Positions 1 through 10,700 of a DNA stretch of 64,000 bases are shown here, piece after piece. A model generated the notes under the pieces. The model was not told the origin of the DNA, searched no databases, and saw nothing but the letters and a program-made list of their open reading frames with translations. The stretch is from Caenorhabditis elegans (Eukaryota > Nematoda > Chromadorea > Rhabditida > Rhabditidae), in NCBI RefSeq assembly GCF_000002985.6, contig NC_003284.9, forward strand, positions 6,882,001-6,946,000, written 5' to 3'. The position numbers and the translations under genes are program-made. Each line of letters opens with the position of its first letter. The stretch's first letter is position 1.

Positions 1-434
1 ATTTTCGGACACCTAATTTGATGCAAAACTAATGAAGGTGCAAAACTAATAGAGGGTGCAAAACTAATTTTCGAACAGGTTTTTTCTCACGTTTTCCATT
101 AAGTTGTGGCATAATATCATCAATTTCAATAACAACTTATGAACCAAAATGGACGAATTTTACGACTGATACGCAAAAATTGTACGAGTTGTACTCATAT
201 TTTGCCAGTTTTGACCTCTTATACCAAGTCTGTAAGAGTTCTTCTAATTATTAGAACGATTTTTAATGCAAATTTTGAATTCTTAAAATTAGGGAACAAA
301 TGAAGTGGTGCAAAACTATTAGAGGTGCAAAACTAATAGAGGGTGCAAAACTAATTTTCGATTAGTGATTTTGGATGCAAAACTAATTGAGGTGCAAAAC
401 TAATAGAGGTGCCTAACTAATAGAGGAAATACGG
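1..434. repeat. Partial repeat element with iterated GCAAAACTAAT units
   Basis: The units TGCAAAACTAAT and TAGAGG(T) recur many times at irregular spacing (around 22-68, 308-355 and 374-424). The stretch ends with GAGGAAATACGGTA at about 421-434. That end matches, in reverse complement, ACCGTATTTC ends seen at 31373 and 59502, so this looks like one end of a dispersed non-coding element cut by the window edge. No coding potential was seen. The family name is not known to me with certainty. Confidence 0.7.
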
Positions 435-632
435 TAGATTCAAAATACAGATAAAGCAGTGCGATTCAGTATTAAACAACATGAACAATAGATCAAACTT
501 TTTGTAAAAGTTCTACGGATTCTGCATTTTTAGAGCAATCGACGTCAGGTTGTTTTACAGAAAGCAAATGCACGTTCTGAAATTAAATTTTTTGAAGTCA
601 ACAACAACAACATATGAAAGTAAATATACTTA

Positions 633-2721
633 CTAATTCTGTGTAAGAAACCCTGTGTTATAAGTAGTAGATTTTTGACCATGCTCATTCATAAGAAAAG
701 TTATTTTACTCATCTTTAATGTTAAAAAGGTATACACAGAGAAAGATAAAGCCAGTTGCACATTTTCAAATCAAAATTTAATTTTTTAACAATAACATAA
801 ATTATCAAAGATAAAGCTTCCAAATGTTTTCTCAAATTTTGATTTTTAACAAAAGGGTAGTAGTAGTTTACATTGAAACTTTTTCTGTTGAATAAGATTC
901 CTACCTTGCTCTCCTCCACTGGTAGTAGATAAACCGCCAATACCTCGTCCGCACTGAATTTTGATTGAATTTCTTCTCGATTTTGTTGGTTTTCCACTTC
1001 ACAATATATCTACAATTTGATGTATTCACTCATTTTCCAGTTATTATAGTTTACCTCTACAATTGCTTTGTTACCAACATGATAAGTTATATATCCAACT
1101 ATCACAGTAAACATGGACTGGTTACTCGAAATTATCTTCAAATTTTTTGATGTAAAAAAAACTTGTGAATGTAAAAACCTGTGAAATTTTATCATTTATT
1201 TCATCATCTCCCTTAATGCCTTGAAGTTTGAACCAAGATTCGGAAACAATTGGCGCCCAGTTTCTTATGATTAGTAAGAAAATTATAAAAGCACCGATGA
1301 AATCGCATTCCTAAAGAAACATTTGCCATTCTTCACAGACAAAAAACATACCTTCCAATACGAATGGGCAATGCACACAGCAACAAGAGCAATCGAGTTT
1401 GTCAATACATCTGTAAGCTGGTCCCTCATCAAAACCCGAATTTGGTTGTTCTCTCGTTTACTGAAATTTTAATTTTAACATACTGCGTTTGTCGTTACTG
1501 AACATTTTCTTGGCGGCACAAAGGGGCTAAGATCTGAATTTTTTACTATGTCTTTGTGGTGAACTTTTCTTAGAATTTTAAAACCCATACCATTTTTTTT
1601 TTTTGAGAAGTCTCGTTCGAAACTCGGTCATTTGAGATCATTTTGAGCGCAAAAACTAAAATTGCGGCTTTTTAACCATAAATACGATTTTTAAACAGTA
1701 CTGAATTTTTGAATCTTCCGTCGCGGAAGAGTTTCAGACATTCTTCAGTTTTATCCAGTTTTTAGTAACTTTTTCAAATCTTCTTTCAGCATATTTTTAT
1801 TTAGGTGTTTTTTAAATAAATAAATCATAGTCACTTTTTTCATTTGACGCAAAAACCATGTCCAGACCGGGTCCCATACTCAATTAATAAAAAAGTTGGA
1901 AAAACTTACATAAGGCATACAAAAAACAAAAACAGCTTCACAACAATGTTGACGATAACGACGATAATATGAGGAGTTCCGAATTCAGGATTTAAGCTGT
2001 AATTAATGTGCTGTGATGTGATGTGCATGTGCATTAATGTGCATTAATGTTCTATGAAAACCTACTTTCCGGTAATTAGTGCGTCAAAACTTTGAATGAA
2101 GTTGACAAAAGCTAGTGTCATCATGACCACGGAAGCGGTGAGCTGTGATTTAAAAAACAATTAAACTTTAAAACACTTTTGTCTCTTACATTAGTTGTTG
2201 ACTCTGACGATCTTCCTCTTGGATACTCACTTCTCTTTACTCTTTTATCCTGGAAAAATTTTTGTAAACTAGAAATTTACTTTCACCTATTACCAAAATC
2301 AGTTGTACCAATAGTAGAAAACTGACAAAAACGTCTCCAAAACTTTCAATTGCAGATGTTCCAATTGAAAAACTGCTTGATAAATATGCTGCTACGCTCT
2401 AAAAAAAATCAAATTAAAACTATTAATTCACAGTTTTATGAGAAAACTTTAATTAGCACAAGCGCAACATTTGCCAGGTTGACAATAATCATAATAGCAT
2501 ATTCAGCAAACTCCTGAAATTAATAATGTTTCAATAAACAGAACCAATAAAGAGTGTACATACCTTTTTGTTTGTCATTTTTAAAATGTTTAACGTAGAC
2601 GGAGCCCTTGATGAAGACTGAAAAATGACAGTATTCGGTTGTCAACATGGAAATTTACAACCTGTGGAGGCAAATTGACAGTCGGCACTTTTACGACCTT
2701 TTGTTTTTGAGATGCGCTCAT
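633..2721 (-). CDS. Cation diffusion facilitator (CDF/SLC30-like) metal transporter
   Basis: This is a multi-exon gene of about 313 residues. CDF proteins are membrane exchangers that move Zn2+, Mn2+ or similar divalent cations against protons. Translation starts at the ATG at 2721, a few bases after a TTTCAG acceptor at about 2729, which suggests SL trans-splicing. Exons read in order give several membrane segments, the second-helix motif ExxxD (SAIESFGD, about residues 78-82), the family signature YPRGR (about 104-108), a fifth-helix DxxxD (RDQLTD, about 183-187), and a C-terminal cytosolic metallochaperone-like domain (YHVGNKAIVE). Introns are mostly short; one is bounded by 905 and 1011. 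The last exon is uncertain: after ...VEESK (ending at 905) the best acceptor leads to a six-base exon, Asn-stop, at 633-638. The protein is short for the family. I recall a CDF gene on the F41C6 clone near unc-6 but cannot verify identity. Confidence 0.85.
1998..2051. repeat. Short tandem repeat of GTGCATTAAT in a CDF intron
   Basis: GTGATGTGATGTGC is followed by two head-to-tail copies of GTGCATTAAT. It lies inside an intron of the CDF gene and has no visible function. Confidence 0.6.
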
Positions 2722-4045
2722 TCTATCTGAAATGTCAAGGAAATCAATTGAAAATAAATTTATGTTTATCAATTTAATGTTTAAAACAAAGTATTTCCAG
2801 GTTTTAAGAAAAAACTGTGTTTTGTTTTCATTTTTAAACTTTTCAAATATTTTTAGCATTTTCTAAAAATCAAAAAATATCTGATTTATTTTAATTTATG
2901 GAAAATCGAATGGTTGTAAAGTTGTGTTAACAAGGATTTAGCCTAAATTTAATTTGACGAAATATTTAAATTAAACATATAACAAATGTTCATATTTTAA
3001 AAATATTTCAGCCAAAGTTTTATTGCCGAATTTTCAAAAAAAAAAAGAATTTTTTGAGAAATTTCGAGGGTTGTTTCAGGGAGGAACTCGTATTATGTTT
3101 AACCAGAAATAATTAAAACGTACGTGAAAAAACGTAGTATAAAAATTGTAGAGAATAAAATGTTGACCGACTTCCAAAATTATTATTGAGAATACTGACT
3201 TTTTCTGAATTTCTGAGTGTGAATAAAAAAGTTTGAGAATTTTTGAAAAGCCAAAAAAACTTGATTTGCCCATTCATTTATAGAGAATTCATAACCAATT
3301 CATAGTTAATGGTTTTCTATTTTAAAATAATATATAGATGCAACAAGCTTTTAAAGACTAAATTTTATGTTCCTTGGTAGAATCACATTTACACTAATCA
3401 TAAAATAAGTTGATAGTTAAAAAGGTTCTGAAAACCTTGAAGTACCATTTCCCCGCCTTATCTGTAAATTGTTCAGTTCTTCATAATTTAATTTAGTTTT
3501 TTTGATAACAAAATTACAGTGAACAACTGATAATTCAAAGAAGAAAAATGGCGCCAGTTTTCAAATTTCAGAATTCAGAAAAAAATCACTCACGGGGACA
3601 AAGTTATAAACTTTTGACAATGAGGTCGTAAAATTAGAAAAAAAATAACTCTATTATATCAAACACATAAAGAGAACAAATGCTCTAAAAGTAGAGTATG
3701 TTGATGATAAGAGGCGAAACAACTCAATCGATTGTTTTCGATGCTATCTCTAAATACATTAGTATGCGAGGAAAATAAACGGTAACAAGGCGTATTAGGA
3801 AAGTAAATGAATACGAGGGAACATTTGGTTTGTGGTGTTTTATAATGGACGGTAATGTGATGGAATTGTTTTTTGAAACCCACTTTGAGAACATTTTACA
3901 TTGTAATTTTTCAAAGCTTAACAGATAAGAAGCATCAATTTGAATCAATAACTTTGGCTGCCGATTACTGGAAGTTTGAGGCAATTTTTAAACTTAAATG
4001 TATTTTTAAAATTTGAAAAATCAAAAACGTTGACATAGTTCGTTA
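2722..4045. other. Intergenic, no gene seen
   Basis: AT-rich sequence upstream of the minus-strand CDF gene. Short open frames here (for example 3076-3273 minus, 3724-3984 minus) have no splice context, no recognisable domain and non-coding base composition. It presumably holds the CDF promoter. Confidence 0.6.
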
Positions 4046-4463
4046 TTTAAAGGTGGAGTACCGAATTTTGAGACTTTGCTTTTTTGAACCCAAATGTTCC
4101 AAAACTATCAAATTTTGTAAAGACGTTCTGAAAATTTCTCAAAAAAAAGTTATGGTGGTTCAAAGTTCTGGAAAAAACAGCCTGTTTTCAGAAAAAATCT
4201 CAATTGGCAACTTTTCAGTGTCGCAGCAGTTGAAACTTAATTTTTATTTGATAAACACTCTTTAATACATGTTAATCGCTGCGACACTGAAAATTTGCTA
4301 AAATTTGAGATTTTATCTGAAAATATGCAGTTTTTACCAGAACTTTGAACAGCCATAACTTTTTTTGAGAAATTTTCAGAACGTCTCATTACGAAATTTG
4401 GTAGTTTGGGAACATTTTGGGTCCAAAAAAGCAAAGTCTCAAATTTCGTTACTCCACCTTTAA
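4046..4463. mobile_element. Palindromic MITE with TTTAAA-type ends
   Basis: Two arms of about 190 bp are inverted copies of each other. The left arm begins TTTAAAGGTGGAGTA and the right arm ends TACTCCACCTTTAA. Internal matches include GAGACTTTGCTTTTTTG, GACGTTCTGAAAATTTCTCA and TTTTCAGTGTCGCAGC on both arms, with a short unmatched centre at about 4235-4270. The layout fits the PALTTTAAA-type non-autonomous elements of C. elegans. There is no transposase. Open frames of about 65-70 codons in both arms are shadows of the repeat. Confidence 0.88.
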
Positions 4464-7400
4464 GTGTCAGTGAATCGGTAATTTTAATTTTAAAAACTTT
4501 CCAATTTTAAGTTTAAGACACCTTAAAAGCAAAAAAATGTCACTTTTTGTCTCACTTTACCAACTTTTTCAGAGTCCCCATTTACTTGCATAAAACACTT
4601 TGTCTAGCCATATAATGTGCAAATTAGAGCATGTCACCAGTTGAAGTTGATTAAGAATCGTTCGTGCCTGGCCTAGTGCTCTTTATCGCTTAATTGATCT
4701 TTAGCAAGTACGATGACCGGAAATTGACACGGCGAGATTGAGCAACAGTTAAATTAACACAAAAGGAGAAAGAGGAGAGGGAAGATGAGCTCACGGGATT
4801 ATTGATGGTTATCTAAATTTATGAGACGCTTTGAATTAGCGCTACGATGTTTGGAAGGATGAATAATCCTAAGAAAACCTGTAAATTTGAAAACTTTCCG
4901 GTAACAACTACATAAGTGCAAGATACCATTGTCGTAACTTCAGCTACTGGAATAGTACCGTTTCACAATAACCCTTGATTTGTCTTTTATGAACTGTTCA
5001 AAATGTCCCATAAGGCAATAGAAATGCATCAATGTTTTTTTTTCTGCAGCATGTTCAAAGGATGAAACATGTCACATCAGTAGAATTGAGTGATTGCGCG
5101 TACACCATACCCCTTCTTACCTTTCTTACAATGAATCGCTCACAATTAGTATTGTGTGGTGTTCAGTGTCAAAAGATGCCGACTGGCCGCTTTGAGGGAA
5201 ACTTCCGGCTCATGCAATTGATTCATCACTCTTCCAATTTTTTATTTCGATTTTGTAGGCGGCGGGATTTTCGGAAATGTTTCCATGATGTGGACAAAAA
5301 TTATTCAAATCTAAATATTCTTATATATTTGGTTAATTTTTAGAACTTGTTATATTTTTTATTGTATCTGAAACTGTAAAAGTAATAATTTATTGATATT
5401 TTAGTGTTTAAAATTGATAAAGCTGAAGTGCCGTCAGTGGAAAAATGTTTTGAAATTATTTATTCTAATTAAAAAAGTGGTAATTATTTATTCTTGTCGA
5501 TTTTTTTGTAATACGTCAAACAACAATAATACATCAAATTTTGAATTTTATGGTCTAGTTATGTCTTAAATTATAATTCTCAAACATAACAGGGATTCGA
5601 AAATGCAACAGTGCTATAGTTTCCCAAAAAAAGTTCGCAAAATAACTATCAGTTTTCACCATTTTTTTTGAGTCGAAATAAAGCATTTTCCGAACTTTTT
5701 TCAAAATTTGTTTTAAACGTTTAATCATGATATTTGGTTGTTTTAGAACCAAAGGAATGGCTTTTGAACATTACCACACTGGCCATACTTCTCCTTCAAT
5801 CTCACAAGGCTTGTTTTAAAAAAAACTGATTAGCTAAAGATGTTTTTCTCAAAATTCAAGCAGAATTTTATATAAAGTCTTCAACCACCTCATTCCTCAC
5901 AACTCTTTTCCTGTCGAGCATATGTTTCAATGAAATATCCACCCCTCTAGAGCTATTCTAATGAAACGAGCTTGGTAATCCGCGTGATACATTATGAATA
6001 AGTCTTAAGGGGAAGGGTCGGGTAGTAAAAAGCTTTAGATAGTTTGCGATAAACGTGTGAAATGCTGAAGACCGATGAGAAAGGAGGCGAGAGAAGAACG
6101 AGTTCAGAATGCAATTCTACTTGTCTCCACTGAATAATTCATCGAAATTGACAAACAGTTTCAAGACACCACATACAACGGGTTGAGGAAGTTTCAAGAT
6201 TCCGGATACATTACACTTTGCCGTAAAAAAGGAATAATCGATAAAATTAAAAGTCAGACCTGCCTAGTGACCATTGTTTATTTTCGTCTCCACCTAATCC
6301 ATCTGTCAGATAGGACAGGACTCTTGCGGTCCATTGTTTCACACTGTTCTCATACCATGCCACGTCACATAGCTGCGCGCTCATTGAGTTATTGCAATTG
6401 ATGGGTTAATCCCTCTTGAAGTCAAATGGATATTGTAGTGGCATCTCTTACCGTCGTCTCATTGAAAAATATTATTATTATTATTAATCAAAAATATTCT
6501 GTGTTGTTGCGTTTGTTTTCTGAGAAAAAACGTATTTTATCAAAAGTACGCGGTTTATTTTTTTAGTTGAATTTCCAGAATATTCATACATATTATATTT
6601 TAGTTTTGCATACTGTCTTCCTCGACAGCTCGTATGCTGAAGGTTTTTGGTTTATCAAAATATCTTGAACAATTAAAATGAATGTCAAATATTTTTTTAC
6701 GTTTTGATAATTTAGCACAAAATGTTTTCAGAAGAAGAAGTGACTCTGGAACTGTAGAAATGAAACCTGCTAAAGTTTTTTGAATGATTACGATGTTTCA
6801 TAAATGAAACTTTACAATTAAAGATGGAGCACGGTAAGTGAGGAAATCTTCAAAAAACATTTAGCTGGTGCTTAATATCATAAAACAATTTTTAGTTTTC
6901 AGTTTTCACCAATATTTTGGAGGTTGCCGGGCAAAAAAAATTCTCCAGTTTTATGTTTTAGTTATCTTTTAAAATATTTATATTTTAACATTGTAGGCAT
7001 TCGAACATGCGTCCGTGATTTAGATTTTTCAATTAGTAGTGCAAACCCAGTTGCCAAAATAATTTTGACCAAATAACTTTTTCAGCATTCATTGCCATAC
7101 CCCTCCTTCAATCGGAACGAAATAACGCTAAGAATTTGTATAGCTGACGAGCTGCCTAAAGTTGTGGAGCTATCAAAAGTTTATCCTTAATTTAATATAA
7201 TAAAAATTATGTAAACATTTTCTTGTTAAAATAAAACAGGTCTAACTCCCGTCAAACATATAAAAATTTTGGATAACTTTTTCGATTCTCACAATAGACT
7301 ATTCACACCCCTATCCCTATTTGATTCGATTTCTTCGTTTTTTTTTCTCCTCACACAATAATTATGGCAAATTCATCAACACATGAAAATGAATACATCC

Positions 7401-7675
7401 ATAAAGCTTGGCCTCTTTTGGTCCTTTTGCATGGTGTGCATACGGTAGCCGCCATAAAGGCCCGCCCTGTCTTCTTCTTCCATAGTCGTTCTCTATTCCG
7501 AGACAAGCCCCACCTCCTTCCACCCGACGTGCCCCAGCCCCCCGTTTGCCTCTCCTTTGCCTCTCTCGTTTTCTCGTTTACTCCCGGTTCCCTCTTTCCG
7601 CGATCCACTTTTTTCCATTCAATTCTCATTTTCTGTTCTATTATTATTATTATTATTCTTAAAGTCAATTTCCAG
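4464..7675. promoter_or_regulatory. Upstream region of unc-6
   Basis: About 3.2 kb lies between the MITE and the unc-6 leader with no convincing exon. It contains patches of higher GC content (about 4660-4860, 5040-5260, 6290-6400) and an (ATT)n run at about 6470-6486. Just upstream of the leader, 7500-7630 is strongly pyrimidine-rich (CTCTCC, CTCTCG, CCTCTTTCC blocks), a common property of C. elegans core promoters. Which patch is the enhancer cannot be read from the sequence. Confidence 0.5.
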
Positions 7676-7739
7676 ATTGTGTCTATTTCCGTTCTAGACA
7701 AGTGACACCGGATTCCACTTTACACCCTTTCACACAAAC
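7676..7739 (+). promoter_or_regulatory. Probable trans-spliced 5' UTR of unc-6
   Basis: A good acceptor, CAATTTCCAG, ends at 7675, 64 bp before the unc-6 ATG, with no obvious donor nearby upstream. That fits spliced-leader addition here. If so, the 113-codon open frame at 7364-7705 would be removed from most mature mRNA. Confidence 0.5.
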
Positions 7740-10700
7740 ATGATCACATCAGTATTGCGCTATGTGCTAGCGCTCTACTTTTGTATGGGCATAGCTCATG
7801 GAGCATACTTTTCACAGGTAGCACCTAGGGTGTTTTTATGAGTAAACATTTGTTTTTTTTTCAGTTCTCCATGAGAGCCCCAGACCATGATCCTTGCCAT
7901 GATCATACTGGTCGACCAGTTCGATGTGTTCCCGAGTTCATAAATGCTGCTTTTGGAAAACCTGTTATTGCTAGTGATACATGCGGAACAAACCGACCAG
8001 ACAAGTAAGTTTATTTTCGAGAGCTATTTTTCTTGTTCAATCATTTTTCATTTCTTAAATTTCTCATTGATTAACCTTCCTTAACATGATTACGCAAACG
8101 CACTCATTGTTGACTGTTTGTTCTTTAATTTTTCCGACCCTTCCATGCGAACAATTTTCTAACAGAACCTTAATTGGATTTTTGTTGTTTTTTCAGTCTC
8201 TTAAAAAATCTCTCCATCTCTCTACACCGCGATACTAATAAAATTAAACCCTTCGCCATTTTTTGATTAAGAAAATACTAGCGAATAGAAAGAATCGAAT
8301 AGCTTTTCATGTAAATGTGTAGCCATGCAAAATTTGTTAGATTGGTTTGGTTCAGAGGAAATTGAAAAGGTTGTCGCCCAAAAGTATACATAGTATAAAT
8401 AAGATGACAGATACTGTATTTTTACTTAGTTTTTTAAAACACGACAATTTTTTTTAGATATTGTACTGTGAAGGAGGGTCCGGATGGAATTATCCGTGAG
8501 CAATGTGACACTTGTGATGCTAGAAACCATTTCCAATCCCATCCAGCCTCTCTTCTAACTGATCTCAATTCGATTGGAAACATGACATGCTGGGTTTCCA
8601 CTCCAAGTTTGAGCCCACAAAACGTTTCACTCACTTTGTCACTCGGAAAAAAGTTTGAGCTCACTTACGTCTCAATGCACTTCTGTTCCCGTCTCCCAGA
8701 TTCAATGGCACTTTACAAGTCTGCTGACTTTGGAAAGACCTGGACCCCGTTTCAATTCTACTCCTCCGAATGTCGTCGTATATTTGGCAGAGATCCCGAC
8801 GTGTCGATAACAAAGTCAAACGAGCAAGAAGCCGTTTGTACTGCCTCTCATATAATGGGTCCAGGAGGAAACCGTGTAGCGTTCCCTTTTCTAGAGAACA
8901 GACCTTCTGCACAAAACTTCGAAAACTCGCCGGTGCTTCAGGATTGGGTCACCGCAACTGACATTAAAGTGGTGTTTTCAAGGCTTAGTCCAGATCAGGT
9001 AACACTTTTGAAGTTTATCAAAACTTTATGAAAATAAAAACATTTCAGGCTGAACTGTATGGCTTGTCTAACGATGTCAATTCGTACGGAAACGAGACGG
9101 ATGATGAAGTCAAACAACGTTACTTCTACTCAATGGGAGAACTGGCAGTTGGTGGTCGCTGCAAATGTAATGGTCACGCCAGTAGATGCATCTTTGACAA
9201 AATGGGCCGGGTAAGCACTCACTTAGTCATCAATACCTTTCTTATTTTTCTCGCCCATTACTCATGTACACGAACATGTTTCTTTTTTTCAGTACACTTG
9301 TGACTGCAAGCATAACACTGCCGGAACTGAATGCGAAATGTGCAAACCATTCCATTACGATCGTCCATGGGGAAGAGCCACCGCAAATTCTGCCAACTCA
9401 TGTGTCGGTAAGCAATGGGACATGGGAAGAGGGAAGGGTCATGGAGACGGAGGTAAAAGTCCGTCTCTCGACTACTGTTTTCGCGCACTCAGCCGATTAG
9501 TTGTTTCTCAAACATATACAAAAGTCTCGCGCGTTCCATATCTCAATGGATATTAATGCCAATGCGATCCGTTCCATCTCATTACAAATGTCAACGAGTA
9601 CAATGCGCGAGAACACCACGGGGTATCTCTTCACTTTTGTGTTAACCTTCTTTCAAATTTTGAACAGCTTTTGGAAGTCGCACTTTCTATCGGGATTTTA
9701 TATTGAATAAAATGGAGGAAATGAGAAAATGAAATCCAGATGGACTTTTCGACCAGATAATTAAAACTGATGATGCTATCAAAAAACAAATGAAAACAGC
9801 GCCGAAACGCGAATCATAATCAAATAACGATTATAATGATATTCCGTACGGCTTCCAATCGGTCAAAAAGCGCATCTGATTTGTGTTGCTTCTGTCGCGA
9901 AAAAGAAAGAAAGACAAGTACCTACTCGAAATAGTCTTAGAACCTTGTCGGTGGCTTTCTAGAAAACATTGAAGAAAGCTCTTTTTGCTAATTTGATAAA
10001 ACTCTATCCTAAGAAACATCTGGTCAACAAGTAGATTTAAAAACTGAAAGAAGCTTTGTGTTTCTTGTCCTCTAACTTGTTTTGCTCCGTTCCCTTGTTT
10101 CATATGCACACACAGGTGATGCGCGTTAAAGGTACATTGTTCCGAACCCCTGTATTAGGCGATGTACAAACAACCGTCCGAATATAGGGTCCCCCGCCGC
10201 CACCCCCTGACAATATATTGGATTAACTATGTATGACGAACGAGGTGTGAATAGTCAGTGAAAAGGTGGCGATGGTGAAAGTTCTTCCATCTGTTGCCCA
10301 TTTTTGGTTTTGATTGAGGTTGTATGATGGCATGATTCGAGAAATAAGGGTGTTTAATGGATGTGTGAAGAAGATGAACATTCCTACGGTAGGCATACAA
10401 AGACATGTGCTTGCATGAATTACTGCGAGATTAATAGCCAGACGGTTGTAAATATACTGGAGAGGATGGAAGCATGAGCGCGCGGGATTATTGAATGATG
10501 AATTGAAAATTCCAGCTTGCAACTGCAACCAACACGCAAAGAGATGCCGATTCGATGCTGAGCTCTTTAGACTAAGTGGCAACCGGTTAGCCATCAATTA
10601 CAACTGACGGAAAATACAAACTTTTAAATTTTTAGATCAGGAGGAGTGTGCTTGAACTGTCGTCATAACACTGCTGGAAGAAATTGTCATCTCTGCAAAC

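Noticed and set aside
1-434. CRISPR-like array because of repeated GCAAAACTAAT units
   Set aside because: Unit spacing is irregular, units are short, and the genome is a nematode; it is a repeat element end.
6470-6486. (ATT)n microsatellite
   Set aside because: Ordinary short microsatellite; a similar one at about 7640-7657. No function implied.
10223-10597. 124-codon minus frame overlapping unc-6 exon 6
   Set aside because: It is partly the antisense shadow of a real laminin-EGF exon.
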